Shown here: piece after piece, positions 43,780-56,129 of the stretch
Position numbering within the stretch: position 1 is the stretch's first letter
Layout of the letters: the number at the start of each line of letters is the position of its first letter
Notes under the pieces: generated by a model
Databases searched by the model: none
Seen by the model: only the letters and a program-made list of their open reading frames with translations
Told to the model about the DNA's origin: nothing
Program-made: the position numbers and the translations under genes
DNA from: Bremia lactucae
Lineage: Eukaryota; Oomycota; Peronosporomycetes; Peronosporales; Peronosporaceae
Assembly (NCBI RefSeq): GCF_004359215.1
Contig: NW_027152062.1
Location: 466,737 to 530,736 of the forward strand
Direction of reading: 5' to 3'
DNA: 64,000 nucleotides

Positions 43780-45023
43780 CATAGTCAATTTTAATTGACT
43801 CAGGAGCGTCTTGCAATTATGCTCGACGTCTTTCAATTGAAGGAAATCAACAATACGTTGAGGCGCTTAAGGCGCATGAATGTGATACAATCACTGTTCG
43901 CTTAGCGATTGGGACTCGTGTCACTTTTCCTTAAGTTCCAATGAACTTAGGTATGAAGTTTCTCGACTTTAAAAGTGTCGAACGCTGTCTCGTCCTAGAT
44001 TTGGATTCGAGATCTGATCTCATCCTTGGTATGGCCTGGCTTGAATGCCATGAGACATGGATCGATCGGAGGTCTATGACCATTGGCGCCACGCGCAATG
44101 TCCCTAGCAAAGTCCACCTTTTCTAGGCAACAAAAGCGTTATTGGCGCGAATCACTGACTGAAACCGTCACTGTATTAGACACTGGAATGTCTGAGATAA
44201 TAAACTCCAATGTTTTAAGCATTAATTCGAAGCCCAAATCAGAAAAAGGAGGTGGAACGGCACGTACTCCGTCGAGTGAAACTCTTTGTAATAACGATTC
44301 ACTAAATGCTGAAAGCATTGTAGACCTAAGGCCGAGTCATCAAGAGTGTATTATCCCTGAGATACGTGGAGTAGCGCGTCTAAGTCCACCGAATGTGGTC
44401 CGCCGAGGTGGCACCATACTGAGTGTCACTAGTGACAATATTGGCGGTTCGTCAGGGTATTTCGGGTCAAATCCCTCTAATGCACGTGAAGCGGCACGTA
44501 AACATGAAAATTGAGCTACTTACTCCTTGTCGGACGTCAAATTCGACACCAGCTCGGGTATAGAACCAATTCAGGCTGGAAGTTTGGGGACGTGAAAGTC
44601 CCGGCCTATAAGAGGCGTATTGTCTCTACTCCGAGACAGGATGGACACGAAGCGTTTATACCCTCACAAAGTGATACGAGCGAGCAATAACATACGCTTG
44701 TAAATGGTGTATCCGGTAACATCAATAGAGAAGTTAGCCTTGCGGCAATCCCTTCGTTACATGCTCTATTAAAGCTAGACAAAATGTCTTTTACTGAGTG
44801 CGGCCGAGCCTTAAAGGCTGGCAACTTCTCTGAGATGGTGGTTATTCGACCAACGGTTGAGTTAAACTCATCGTCGTTTCTAAACGAAGCTGCCTTAGAG
44901 GACACAAAAGCTGCGCTTAGTGCGCGGAGTGAATCACCGATCCTTAAAGATCCTATGGATCCATTCTATTCCATAGTTAAGGAATTCCAAGATGTGGTAT
45001 GTACCAATCCACCATCTGTTTGA
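43780..45023 (+). pseudogene. B3 protease and linker
   Basis: ILIDSGASCNYARRLSIEG preceded by the same in-frame TAG as in B1, and interrupted by the same TAA before VPMNLG. 43941-44126 gives LILGMAWLECHETWID. The linker frames 44083-44514 and 44784-45023 end in KEFQDVVCTNPPSV. Confidence 0.78.
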
Positions 45024-46360
45024 CCCACGAGTAGACGTGTCCGTCATGAAATTGACGCTTTCCGGAACCAAATACTGTGTCACACGACAGTGGCCTTTAC
45101 CAAAGGAACAGTGTGACGTCATTGACGATTTCTTCCGTGCTAAGCACGAGGCTGGAATGGTACGAGAGAGCAAATCTCCCCATTTTTGCCACCGAAATTT
45201 TGTGTCAAAAAGCCAAATGGTAAATGGCGCATTGTACATGCTTATAATAAGCTTAATGCTGTCACTATACCAGCAGAAACCCCCATTCCTAGAAAGGATG
45301 TTCTACAGAACAATATGGCTGGATGTGCAATGTACAGGCACTTGACTTAGTCGATGGTTATTACTAACTGCTCATGCGAGCTAGCGATATCCCGCTTATA
45401 GCCGTTAGCACCCAAGCGGTATGCTATGGGAGTAGTGGGTTATGCCACAAGGGCTTTTCAACGCCCCGGCAACATTTAATCGTCAGTGACGCAACTGTTC
45501 CGCCCTTCATCGAGGTAATGCACAGACTAAGTTTTTTTGATGACGTTTTGTCCATAGTCGTGCGGAGCAGGGTCGGTCGGATGTGCAAAACCACATAGAC
45601 CATTTGCAAGCAGTGCTGGAGTGTATGCGCAGAAATAAATTGTATGCCAATGCATCTAAATGCACATTTGGCGCAAAAGAAATTCCTTTCTGAGGGTGCT
45701 TCATTGGAAAACGAGGCCTTAGAGCGGACCTCGCCAAGGTAAAAGCCATAGTAAATTGCCGGTTCCTAAAAACCAAAAAGATTTGCGTAAGTGGTTGGGT
45801 CTCGCCAAATATTCACACAAATAAAGCGAAAATTACGCTGATATGGCTGGGCCATTATCTAATGTCCTTAATAAGGATACGGATTGGTGCTGTACTAGCA
45901 CCCAACATAAAGCTTCTCGAGCAGTTAAAGATAGTCTTATCCATGCCCCGATTCTGGCACTGCCAAACCAAAATTGGCCTTTCAGTGTCGTCTTAACGCA
46001 TCGGATTTTTCCATTGGCAGTGCTCTGTTACAAACAGATGATGACGGGCGTGAACGTGTAATTGCGTTCGAGTCTAGACTGCTTAAGCTGCGGAAAAGAA
46101 CTATCCAGTTCATGACAAAGAGTAACGTGTAATGAAGTATTGTCTCGTCAAATTCAGAGTTCATCTGCTAGGCTCTAAGCCGTTTGTGATATATACAGAT
46201 GACACGTCATTACGCACTGCGACTAAGTCGCCCCATCTCCCACATAGAATGGCCCGATAGCTATCCTTTTTCGCCGAATACAACTTCGAGGTGAAGTATA
46301 AGCCTGGCAAGCAGAATGCTTTGGCTGATGCGTTATCACGCAGGCCGGATTATGAGCTCT
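44992..46360 (+). pseudogene. B3 reverse transcriptase and RNase H
   Basis: GTKYCVTRQWPLPKEQCDVI, GMVRESKSPHF, the palm loop FFDDV near 45530-45545 (the two aspartates are kept here), NQNWPFSVV and DTSLRTATKSPHLPHRMAR. No tRNA unit is present between the linker and RT, so this copy shows the state without insertion. Many frame changes. Confidence 0.78.
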
Positions 46361-46462
46361 CCATTTAATGACTGTAATGTCGCCTATTGCTGAATTAATC
46401 CGTTCGGCTTCGCCCAGGATGAACAGTGTAGCAGTGAGCATTGCTACGAGCTCTAAAGAGCA

Positions 46463-47700
46463 ATGACTCGCTCCAAATTGTCGACATGTTTTCGGGCAAG
46501 GTTACATCGGTTTTTTACCGATAACGACCTGTTGCTTTATTGCACGGACGCTGCGGATACTACGCGCATTGTTGCTCCTCAAGATGAGGATTTGAAGTAC
46601 CAAATCCTTTATGAGGCACACGATACTGTCCTTGGTGGTCATCTCGGTAGAGAAAAGACCTATGGCTCTGTCAGCCAGATTTATTGGTGGCCCAAACTAC
46701 AAATAGGTATGTACAAACATTTGCACATGTGAAACTTGCCAACGGGTTAAGCCCTTGCCGCATGCTGCTGCACCACTGGCGAGTCTGCCCGTACCCACAG
46801 GGTGTTGGGAGTCCATAAGTTTGAATTTGTTTTGGCCTACCGAAAGATTCGGCCGGTAACACCGGCATAGTGGTCTTTGTTGACCGATTGAGCAAAATTG
46901 CTCTTTTAGCGGCTGGGTCGGATTCCATTAATGGTAAAGAACAGCAAGGCTGTTCATCGATCGCGTGTTTCGACAACATGGTTTGCCAGTGGCAATTATC
47001 TCTGATCAGGACCCCCCTTTCGCGGGTGAATTCTGGAAATCGATTGACCGAGTGCTTGACAACAGATTAGACATGTCAACCGCGGACATCCGCACACCGA
47101 CGGTCAAACTGAACGTGTCAATCGCGTCATTGAAGACGTTTTACGCAGTGTGTGTGGGCTCAGACCCCAAAGCGCTGGAGCTCAATGCTCCCAGTGGTGG
47201 AATTTGCGTCAAATAACGCTGTTCATGCCTCTACAGGCTATATTCCGTTCTATGTCAACGGTGTCATCCACCCACGCGTTCCTTTAGCGATACCACCGCG
47301 TGGCTCAGGGCTTGGTGGGAAACAATAAGCCGCTAGGCTTGCTGATATCAGCCTGTTAGCGTTCGAAATTAAGTAAGCGAGTTCCTCGAGACGCGATTTA
47401 GTGCTTAAGACATGTAAGAGACACGATGGCTGATAGCCAAGACAAACAAAAAGAATAAGGCAGATTTTGTATTAGTTCTTTTGCGGTCGGAGACCGAGTT
47501 TTATTAAACGCTAAAAATCTACCTACTAACTTGGTTTCCGCGATCTTAAAGACCAAATTGCGCCCGCGCTTTATTGGACGTTGGATTATTTGCGGTCGTG
47601 GCCAAGTTGGGCCTAGCTTACACGCTAAACCTTCCTAGCAAGCTGCGTACACACCTAGTGTACGTCGGCTTTTTAAGCCATATCGGGACTCTACCCACGT
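46463..47700 (+). pseudogene. B3 integrase
   Basis: 46463-46732 has the zinc-binding region (YEAHDTVLGGHLGREKTYG, SVSQIYWWPKLQ), followed by VFVDRLSKIALLAAG, IISDQDPPFAGEFWKS and, to 47700, VGDRVLLNAKNLPTN and the RFIGRW block. Broken by the same stops as B2 in several places (for example in the core). Confidence 0.78.
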
Positions 47701-47852
47701 GGACTTAAAGTCGCTTACTGCGAGACACCCCTCTTCTGAAAATTCTTGGGAGTTTGAGGTACCTCTTCGCAAGATTGCCCGTACGCCGCTAGCGTTTTTG
47801 AGCGCCAAGCTCAGGGTCAACTCGCGTCAAACGACGCTTCCCATCACTAGAA

Positions 47853-48695
47853 TTGGGTATTAGGTGGGTCTATAGCCTCAGTGCGGCTTCGATCCAAGTT
47901 TGCAGGTCAACCGAAGCACCGAAATATCGGCTAGACCTTTCTTCGTCTTGTGGCATAAATACCAAACGTAACTGGCATTTGGCCTTTAGCTTGGCGAAAT
48001 CGAAGCGATGCTTTCGTTCCATACGAACATCAGCCACATCCGAAGATTCTAATATTCTAAATATTGCGGAGGCGGCAGGCCGGATAGACCCCAGTTCTTA
48101 AATAAAGCGTCGTTTTTGCTATTCATTTGGAAACAAAACGATCGGAATTTCCCTTAATGAGGTCACCGAAGCTCACTACCCTGATCACGCAAACGCGTCA
48201 GATACTGACTTCGCGTCATTACCTTTGGCGTAAGGTATCACTCATGAAGCGCGTCGCGAGCAGCGATCTCCTCCGGCGTCCTCGCCGTGGGACCGGAGGT
48301 CCAGATGGATAAGCTGTGATCCGCGATCTCTTTGAGATGCTCTTCCGCACTAAGCGAAGTGAATCTATTTTCACTATGAGCTTTAGCTTTCGCTGTCTCG
48401 GCAGCTTAACGACAAGCTTGTTCCTCTATGAGGATTGCCGCTCTTGTTTTTCCTCGAGCGGATTCGTAATGATGTTGGACTCAGGGTCCTGTGCCCTGCT
48501 CTGTGCAGTTGAGACATCAGCGGCACCACGTTCTGGGAACGGATTCGGGGCCCGCTGACGTTTATCCGGAGGAGAAGGCGCGTAAGAGCGACTCTCTTGT
48601 TCCTCATCCTCCGATGGAGTGTGACTTTCAAAGTCCACCATTCCCTCATCGTCGAAAAAGGTGCTAAGAGTCTGTGACTCACGCTTAATTGTCAT
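47853..48695 (-). pseudogene. Family B antisense ORF in copy B3
   Basis: Starts MTIKRESQTLSTFFDDEGMV on the strand opposite to pol, 111 bp inside the 3' LTR. The first frame (about 90 aa) is acidic/Pro-rich (PSEDEEQESRSYAPSPPDKR), followed in shifted frames by AKAHSENRFTSLSAEEHLKE, RTPEEIAARDALHE and, near the far end, MPQDEERSSRYFGASVDLQT. The layout suggests an original protein of some 280 aa or more. Not recognised. Confidence 0.55.
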
Positions 48696-48806
48696 GGGAC
48701 AAAGAATAGCAAAACACAACCAAACGGTTAGCTATTTAGGTTCCAACCTCAAAGAGGAAATGAAGCGAATGTTGTCACTCGGTGTCAACAGTCCGATGAG
48801 GGAGGG

Positions 48807-48885
48807 TGCAATGGGGCACACATCGGATGGAGAACCGTTGTTGTGGTACATTTACCTTATGGGTTATATACCCTTTTATCTTACC
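48807..48885 (+). repeat. Family B 3' LTR start (truncated)
   Basis: TGCAATGGGGCACACATCGG follows the polypurine tract and matches the reverse complement of 36236 leftward; homology is lost after ATACCCTTTTATCTTACC at about 48885, so ~400 bp of LTR are missing. Confidence 0.7.
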
Positions 48886-49560
48886 CCGAAGCAGCTTGAG
48901 TCTACATCTTCAAAATTTACCTCCCACTCAAGGAGCGCTTTGGGAGAGTCTGAACAAACCAAGAACAGTATCTTGGCAATACTGCAGCATCTTGGCGTGA
49001 AGAAAGCATGCAGCGATCAGGTGCTGGATTTCAGCTTCTTCATGTGATCTTGCAGATGTATATCATCGGATTCAGAACTCAATTGACCACTTACAAGTTG
49101 TGATGAGAAGTGCAATTGCGTTTGACCAGATTCACACTCTATTGGAGCAGCATGGGCAGATCTGGGCTGCACACACGAAAAAATCTTAATATGCTTTGAA
49201 ACAGGTCCATTAAAAAGTTATAAAATTCTCAGGATGTGTTGATATCTTAGCAGCATGCACTGCGACCTTCCATCACACACTTGATTGCCATGCGGACATC
49301 GCATTCGCACTATAATTTCACTCAGTGGCCAATTCCAGCTGAGTGACTTCTCAGAGCATTGGTGGTTGGATAAACCAACTACTTTACCTGTTGAAATTCT
49401 TGCAAAACACCCCCGCATTCAAGATGCCATCCAACCGTATGAGGTTCGATATAGTGCACTGTCTACTCATCAGGAGAGGTTTTTTGAAGACCGGTAAATT
49501 GTCATTTTTCAAGAAGTTGTTGTTAGTCTGTTCACCCTAGGGGCAAAAGATGTACCCTTA
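48886..49560 (+). pseudogene. Unrecognised coding remnant next to the truncated LTR
   Basis: Three stretches in different frames: KQLESTSSKFTSHSRSALGE and NSILAILQHLGVKKACSD (48890-49045); DLADVYHRIQNSIDHLQVVM, AFDQIHTLLEQHGQIWAAH (49045-49190); SDFSEHWWLDKPTTLPVEIL to FEDR (49335-49497). None resembles Gag or Pol here. Could be a host gene cut by the element, with one or two introns; no consistent splice chain found. Confidence 0.35.
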
Positions 49561-49639
49561 AAGCAGCAGGGACATGAGTACCAGATCAAGTATTGATTGT
49601 ACAAGATATTCGAATCATCGAGTTCTCTTGAAGAGAATG

Positions 49640-50560
49640 CTTCGTGTGATGACTCCGGTAATTAGAACGGCTCTGCCGATGCCAAAAATGCACCAATAGA
49701 ACGAAGTGATCGTAAAGCGTAATGTTAGCGTTAATGCTAACGTTAGCCAAAAGGAGAGGGACCACAATACGTTGCGTGTTCTCTTAAGGAAACTTTAATT
49801 GACAAACTTTATTTGTTAACCTGAAAAATTCAACGAACGACACAATTTTCCGTCATTCGACTCATTCAGGCTTTACAAGCCTGGTGGGACGAAAACGAAC
49901 TCTTGATCGGTGCCCTTTTCCGGCATCGATGGTACACTGGCGAGCGTGCCAAGATGTAACTACCGTGTTTTAGCTTGTGAAACTTTTACTAGAAAATGTG
50001 CAAAGCGTAGGCCGCAAGGTCTGGCTTGACAGGCTGGTTTATGCGTGTAAAATATACTCTCGCTCTACATCATTTATTGTAGTGACCTATTGGTTAAGAA
50101 GGGGTGATGCAACGGGGTGTTCCATTACATAAATACTAAGTTTCCTATAAGAGGAATAATATAAAAAATTTCATTGGAGAAAATTATAAAGGGGAATAGT
50201 GGAAACATCTTCTTCCTGATAAGGACAAACGCTAAATTAATAAACTATTTCATTGGATATCATTTTGATAGCCAGATTAAACAGTAAGTGAACGGAATTT
50301 ATTCCATACAACTGGCTAAATCTACTCTTGGTGCTCCGGCTCCACTCTTTCAATGCAGAGGGTTCCCTGCGTGTGATTATGCTGTCTCTTTATGAGATCT
50401 AGGAGGCCTTCCGCGCCCACGTCGAATGAGAAGAGACGCTCGGCGTAGTTTTTAAAAGACCCTTATTGGAGGACGAAACATCTCTTTTTAAAAGCGCGAA
50501 GAGACCGATGACTTGCAATCCCTTTACGAGCGCACGAAGCGCTCGTTTTCCGATAGTCCT
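49640..50560 (+). pseudogene. Family A antisense ORF remnant
   Basis: Pieces homologous to 63330-63680 (GTTAGCGTTAATGC, GGAGAGGGACCAC, CATTCGACTCATTCAGGC, CTTTTCCGGCATCG) and, after a non-matching stretch 50100-50450, to 63890-64000 (TTATTGGAGGACG, ACGAGCGC). Heavily decayed; no continuous frame. Confidence 0.45.
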
Positions 50561-51366
50561 TTTGGATCATCGGATGGGTCTTGTCACACAATTCGACCAA
50601 GCCCCGAACATCTAACAAAACTTGGGAGTGAGGCTCCCAGCTCACGATACAACTTACTAGATATCGTGTATGTTGGGCATAAGCGTGAAGAACACGCTTG
50701 CGCTGCTTCAAATCCAGGAGCTCTAATCGAGCCGCCACATAGGGGCTCAAAGGTTTGCATGAGCTGGGTCTTTAAGACCTCATACGACCCAAAACCAATG
50801 GGTCATGAAGGTTGAGCACTAAAGCCCAAAATTTGGCACGTCCGGCTAAGTTGGACATGCCAAATTTCACTTCGTCGCATCGTCTAATTCGACGTTTCTT
50901 CTTATAAGGGAGTTGCCTTGAATTGCCTAAATTTAGAGATTTCGATCTTTAAGCTTTCGGGTCGACGCGAAAGCTCCGGCCCGCTACCAGCATATAAATG
51001 CTGCTGTCTTAACAGTTCTGACTGTTTGAGCACCCTATTATGTTAACATCTGTGTCTTGAGAGCCTTGCTGGTGAAGCAAGGCTATTTTTTCTTGGCCCT
51101 CGTCAACTCCATGTTTTATGATCCCGGCGAAAGCCGCATTTATTCGTCTCTTTGTATTGCGAGCAACATGGCGCTAATGGCTGTCCGCCCACAGCCAGAC
51201 TCATACGTTCGACCACTCTCCATTCAATGTCACGCAAATGAGTGAAGTTATACGCGTTGCGTGGAAGCTTTCTTGCGGAACTTGAAAAATTTCCTCCTTC
51301 TTCATCCAACATGCTATGTTGAATGAAACGTACGTGACTGTAAATGGACTACGAAGTGCAACCAGG
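50463..51366 (-). pseudogene. Family A Gag (inner copy)
   Basis: 51312-51103 (LRDIEWRVVERMSLAVG) is the diverged N-terminus; 50750-50463 has AARLELLDLKQRKRVLHAYA and QHTRYL, matching the capsid at 25137-24862. It lies directly inside the LTR at 51367. Confidence 0.65.
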
Positions 51367-51873
51367 TGTAGCAAGGCACCATTCGCCAGGACTGATGACA
51401 ATACTAGCCAACCAAAAATGATAACAGTGCTTTGATTATTTCACTTACAAGAAGCTAAGAAACCTTAGCTACTAGGAATCAATTCTAAGGTTTCAGTATG
51501 ATGAATAAGTAAAACTGTATTAAAATATTAGTTCTACGTAACGATCTTCTATCTACTGACTTTAACATATAATTACCAACCATCCAAGCGCCTCCTTGCG
51601 CACCGCCCAATCGTGTCTTGTAACGATTTGCGGAGTTAATTTAAACTAAAATTTATTAATCAACAGAACTATTGTTTTGTTGCCTCAATAATGCCAAATT
51701 TAATAATAATTGAAATAACAAGTCAGAATTATTACATGACATAAATTATATTCCAATAAAAGGAATAATAACAAGTAAGAATAAAAAACCTTCTGTATTT
51801 TTTCTATTATTGAAATAAATTTAATATTCCTCTTACAGGAAAACACATTTATGTAACAGAACACCGCGTTACA
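51367..51873 (-). repeat. Family A 5' LTR (507 bp)
   Basis: TGTAGCAAGG at 51367 to CCGCGTTACA at 51873. Gag lies on its left and another family A Gag on its right, so the element inserted into an older relative. Confidence 0.72.
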
Positions 51874-52250
51874 GTGTTAAACTTGACGATATCAATCTTC
51901 AAGCTTTCAGGTCGACGCGATTGCGTCGGCATTCCAGCAGCACATTAATGCTGCTGTATCAACAGTTCTGCCTGTTGAGAGCCTTGCTGGTGAAGAAATT
52001 ACCTTTTTTCGGGCCGCATGAAGCTCATTTTGTATGAATTCGGCGATAGCCAGATGCTAAATGTCCTTTTGTAGGGCGAACAATATTGCGATAACGGCTG
52101 GCCCACCTACGGTCGAACTCATTCGTTCGACCGCTTTCTGTTCGAGGGCACTCAAGCGAGAGAAGCTCTCACGCGTAGCGTAAAAGCTCTTTTCATCTCG
52201 ATCATGTCAACATATACGTACGTGGTCCTTGAACGGACCACTAAGCGCCA
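51874..52250 (-). pseudogene. Older family A Gag N-terminus
   Basis: Aligns with 25283-25660 (GGTCGACGCG, CAACAGTT, CCTGTTGAGAGCCTTGCTG, CTCATTCGTTCGACCGC). Interrupted on its left by the LTR above. Confidence 0.6.
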
Positions 52251-52306
52251 CCTGGCCTCCTGTTTGACCCTCCTCCCGTCTACCATCACGGTTCTAGAGG
52301 GTCCAG

Positions 52307-52525
52307 GTGACATCATTGTCAAGCTTGCTGATGACCAACCACAACTTGTTCCGCGCAGAACGGTCACTTTGCCATAATCTATCGATAGCTTCGCAAGCAA
52401 TGACGAATTTATGGTTTGACGACATGAACTACGCATTCGATTGCATTCTTGAGATACCGTGGCTATTACTATACGAGCATAGAGCGACGAAATCTGGCTT
52501 ATACGTGCCCGTGAGTAAGCGATAA
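52307..52525 (+). pseudogene. Gypsy protease fragment (family D, plus)
   Basis: DMNYAFDCILEIPWLLLYEH resembles MNYAFDYILGIPWLARHQH in the minus-strand element at 56680. The catalytic part is missing. Confidence 0.5.
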
Positions 52526-53580
52526 GTAAGTCCTTAATACATGTAAATTAAACTCTGGAAACCCTAGGTTTCCCGGACCTCATGGAAGCCTTATATCTAC
52601 ATGCCGACATCTTACAAGCTAATAATGGGTTGGCATCCTATTAATAACACAGAAACGTGCGACGTACTACACTTACTAACTCGGGTATAGCACCCTACTT
52701 TAGTAACATGTATAAGTAAGCTAAGCATCATTAACAGAAAGGGCCTATCACATCACCCCTCCCAAGACAGCACTCACGCACTGTGAGTGCACAGGAAAAA
52801 AAATAACAGAAGACGAAGACATAAGCACCCAAAAAAAGGTTGATAGAACGAAGTGTACGCAACCACGGAGTGCCGCAGAGGACGGTCAGCGTCAGTGCAT
52901 ACGTCCATAATGGACGCCGATATTCGACAGTGAGCACTGTACAACTTGTCACAAACGGAAACTCCGGAGTCTCCTGACACCATGCGAGATCATTTCCGCC
53001 GTTTCTTACGTGACATAGTGTGTAGGAACGCTTGAACGACGTGAACCGCCTTTGCTTCGTCCACGTGGTCAAGGGTGTCCGTCATGCCTAGACCGACAAG
53101 GACAGCTTAGAGCCCACAGTGCTGAGCGACCACTCAGCGAGGTTGAGAAGACTTGTTCGGCAAGTTCGAGCGTAGCCTATGTGAGAAAGAAGCCGCAACT
53201 ATTGTTGGCGGATCGCGTCGACTCCGCCAACAGCGGAGTTCGAGTCCACCGGGTCTCTGCGACTCTTGCGCGTGAGGCGAAGAGCGCATTCCCAACTCGG
53301 AGACGGTTCCATTCGTCGGAACGTCATCGTGCCTCATCCTCGCCTGAGGGTGACCCGAGGCCTCAGCGACCGAAAACGAGTTTTTTCTTAAACTCTCGAG
53401 CGACGTCCGGAATGTCCGGAACGTCACGAAAAACGGAGGGTCGAGGCTCTGATATACGTTCTTGGGGGTAGTGTCCAACCAGCGTGCCCGGTAGCGGCGT
53501 GCGATCGGAATCGCGCGCTCCCCATGAGTCATATGACCAGACATTCAGTAGATCCGATTAATTAACAAGTAGGAAACTAG
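52526..53580. other. Family D LTR-like fragment and unassigned ORF
   Basis: 52560-52760 shares TGCCGACATCTTAC, AATAATGGGTTGGC and ACATGTATAAGTAAGCTAAG with 57760-57830 and 58280-58330 (partly in inverse), marking an LTR fragment. 53052-53471 (+) is a 139-aa Arg/Ser-rich ORF with no recognised domain, perhaps an antisense or Gag part. Confidence 0.35.
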
Positions 53581-53589
53581 CACCAAGAT

Positions 53590-54110
53590 TTTTTGGACCC
53601 TTTAAGGTACTTAAAAGAATTGGAGAAGCCTATACTCTCGACATTTCAACGGACCTGAGATTGCACCCAAATTTTTACGTCGAGCGGCTGAAGTCGTATC
53701 TTCCAGATACTATTCCCGAGTCTGCTCAGCAGGCTGAGTCAGTGGCGCGTAAATCGAGCGTCCATCCGGCGAGCCCGTCGCTGAGCCGACATCGGGCGAG
53801 GTAACTGGTTCACTTAGATTTTTTGTAGCTATGCCGGATAACATAGATGGTACTGGCACAGCAACGCTGTTTATTGATCGCGTGTTTCGACAACACGATT
53901 TGCCTGTGGCAATAATCTCGGATCGAGACTCTCGTTCCACAGGTACATACTGAGCATCGATTTTGTGAGTGCTTGGCACCAGATGAAACATGTCCACAGC
54001 GGACCATACGCAGATCGATGGTCAGACTGAATGTGCCATTCGCGTCACCGACCATCTGTTACAGGATGGTCAGAAGTTGACATTGCAACTGATTTCAAGT
54101 GATGCGAAAA
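53590..54110 (+). pseudogene. Gypsy integrase fragments (plus)
   Basis: 53590-53800 gives GPFKVLKRIGEAYTLDIS and HPNFYVERLKSYLP, an integrase C-terminus. 53830-54060 gives FIDRVFRQHDLPVAIISDRD, an integrase core, in inverted logical order, so these come from two different copies. Confidence 0.6.
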
Positions 54111-54260
54111 AAAAAATTCCGAAAACTTCGCCGTGAATATGGGGTCTCGATCTAATACCAGTTTACGGGGTAACCTATTAAGTCGAAATATCGTGTCGAC
54201 AAACATACGAGCACAGCCTTTGGCTGTGGTCGACTCCGGGACTGCAGCAAGATCCAACAC
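54045..54260 (-). pseudogene. Gypsy integrase core fragment (minus)
   Basis: LAAVPESTTAKGCARMFVDT, PRKLVLDRDPIFTAKFSEF shows the second catalytic aspartate block. It resembles the family A core at 21900-22230 and continues the minus-strand series to its right. Confidence 0.6.
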
Positions 54261-55250
54261 GCTACCAAGTTTGTTACTGCTGAGTCTCTTATGCCTTCAG
54301 TCGACAGGAGTACACGATCGCCTGGCTGTAAGAAAATCGCGTTCTTTCTTTTACCTTTGTCTGCGTTCTCTTTTGTTGGTTGCTAACTGAACGGGTCAAT
54401 CGCGCTCTCTGAACGTTCTTCTCAGCTTTGCGATGTCGTTACCCGATTGGAGCTCATTTCTACTGCCTACTGAGCTAGCACTCGACAACGCTGAACAGTT
54501 TGACACCTTTCATCAAAAATAATGCGCGCCACCCTCGCGTTCCCGCTCTACTTGCCGCATCCGTCTCCGCATGAGCCGCCGTCGACATCAGCAATGTTGT
54601 TATGAGAAGCTCGATCAGTTAAGTCCAGAAGGCGGAAGTGAATCGTGGATCCCGGTCCGACACAATAGAATCCCGAAGACCATGATGGCGGTATATCGCG
54701 TCGATAAGGTGCACGGAGGTCTCAGCTGCGGTGATTTGCGTCGTAACAGGAATGAGATGACTCATTACTAAGGCGGTCGATAAATACCAGGATATTCATG
54801 CCCCTGAGGCAATAGGAAGTGGTCGCAGCGGGACCTGCGACGAATGTGGTGGTTTCACACGCTAGCAAATTACAGGTCCGCACTCAATGACGCACCCACT
54901 TAGACAAGCGAGGCCAGTAAAAATTGCGCGAAACAGCCGCGAAAGTATTTTCGCGACCTAGATGACCTCCAGCTGGGGAATCATGGAACTCGTGAATTAT
55001 CCGAGTTCGTAGATCAGGATCGTTAGCAATCTCCGTCCGAAGCTCATCGGAACGATCGATGATGTAATTTCCGTCTGAACTAAAACGTGTGATGTGATCA
55101 CGCTTCGAACGGAAAGAGCACCCACTTTAATATCGTTGGATGAGAGTAGATACGCAATTATGATACCATAATCGAGGTCGCCGTCGTAAGCCGCTACACT
55201 TCATCGTGAAGGGGTAATACTGGAACGACTCGAATTAAATTCAGTGCTGT
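54261..55250 (-). pseudogene. Family D integrase zinc-binding region and junctions
   Basis: On the minus strand 55090-54790 reads SDGNYIIDRSDELRTEI, RIIHEFHDSPAGGHLGREN and SRNFYWPRLSKWV, the HHCC region of a Gypsy integrase. 54380-54520 (+) has a short ERVNRAL integrase piece. The rest is unassigned. Confidence 0.55.
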
Positions 55251-55970
55251 GCGGTATTACTAATCATGCCCAAAGCATGCCGCTCGGCGTACTGACCGCT
55301 GCGAGGAGAATGCCACTTGATCACATTAAAATCTAGCAAAGATCAGCGGTCAGTCGATGGCACTGTTAATGTTACTCCAAGACATGAAATTTAGCACCTT
55401 GTTTTTTCTGGGGATCGATGTCTGCGCTGCTAAAAGGCGTGGACGATACGCCATCCGCCAGTTGCCTTCTTCACACAAAAGCTTGGACTCGAATGAGGCG
55501 AGACAATCTCGCGCACATAGCCTGCTTTGCGGCGGCTCTCGAAGAAAATGTTAATCGCTTTGACTTTATCCAGCGACAGCGGCCATTGCTGCATCACACA
55601 GTATTTAGACCCAGTTAGGAGGTTAATCTCGTGCTGAACTCCCCGATCAGCAGAAATTTCAACGGAAATTTGTCAGGAAACACTTCTGCGTATTCGCAAC
55701 CAATTTGATAGGCCGGGTGACGTGGTTTGCGTAAAGCGTCCAAAGATTGAGCCGCGGATCGCCCCTCTCGCGCTGACTTTGGTTTAGCGCTCTTGGAACG
55801 CAAATCAGACTCGTCAGCTTTAAGCGAGAGAATGCTGTCCGTGACCTCCTATCAGTTAAGCACACTTGAGCAATTGTACCTTCCTTCAGGTTGCACAGGA
55901 AGTGTTTCCAGGACAGACCTGTAAGCCGTGTAATGGAGGAAGCAGTATATTGACGAATCGACGGCGTCAT
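55250..55970 (-). pseudogene. Family D reverse transcriptase, N-terminal part
   Basis: Minus strand: CEYAEVFPDKFPLKFLL (55700-55640; the usual VFPDELP block before RT), VMQQWPLSLDKVKAI-like sequence (55600-55560) and palm-region traces with YAERHALGMISN near 55290. Multiple stops. Confidence 0.55.
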
Positions 55971-56129
55971 GAGGTGCCTTTCATGTGTTCCAACAGGTGC
56001 ATCGACCTCAAGTCGGTTGCGCTGCGGTCACATAAAGAGGTATTACCCCGCCACTCCAGATAAGATTGGCTCTGTTCATTCGCACCGGACACATCGTGAA
56101 GTAACCATCGCAGGCTTGGCCATCGTCGC

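Larger units (their letters stand above)
42720..48885 (+). mobile_element. Family B Gypsy copy B3, plus strand
   Basis: Gag 42720-43552, protease 43780-44126, linker to 45023, RT to 45780, RNase H to 46360, integrase 46463-47700, antisense ORF 48695-47853, polypurine tract GAGGGAGGG (48798-48806) and a 3' LTR start at 48807. The 5' LTR is replaced by the family A LTR pair. Roughly collinear with B1 and B2 but visibly more diverged from them than they are from each other. Confidence 0.85.
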
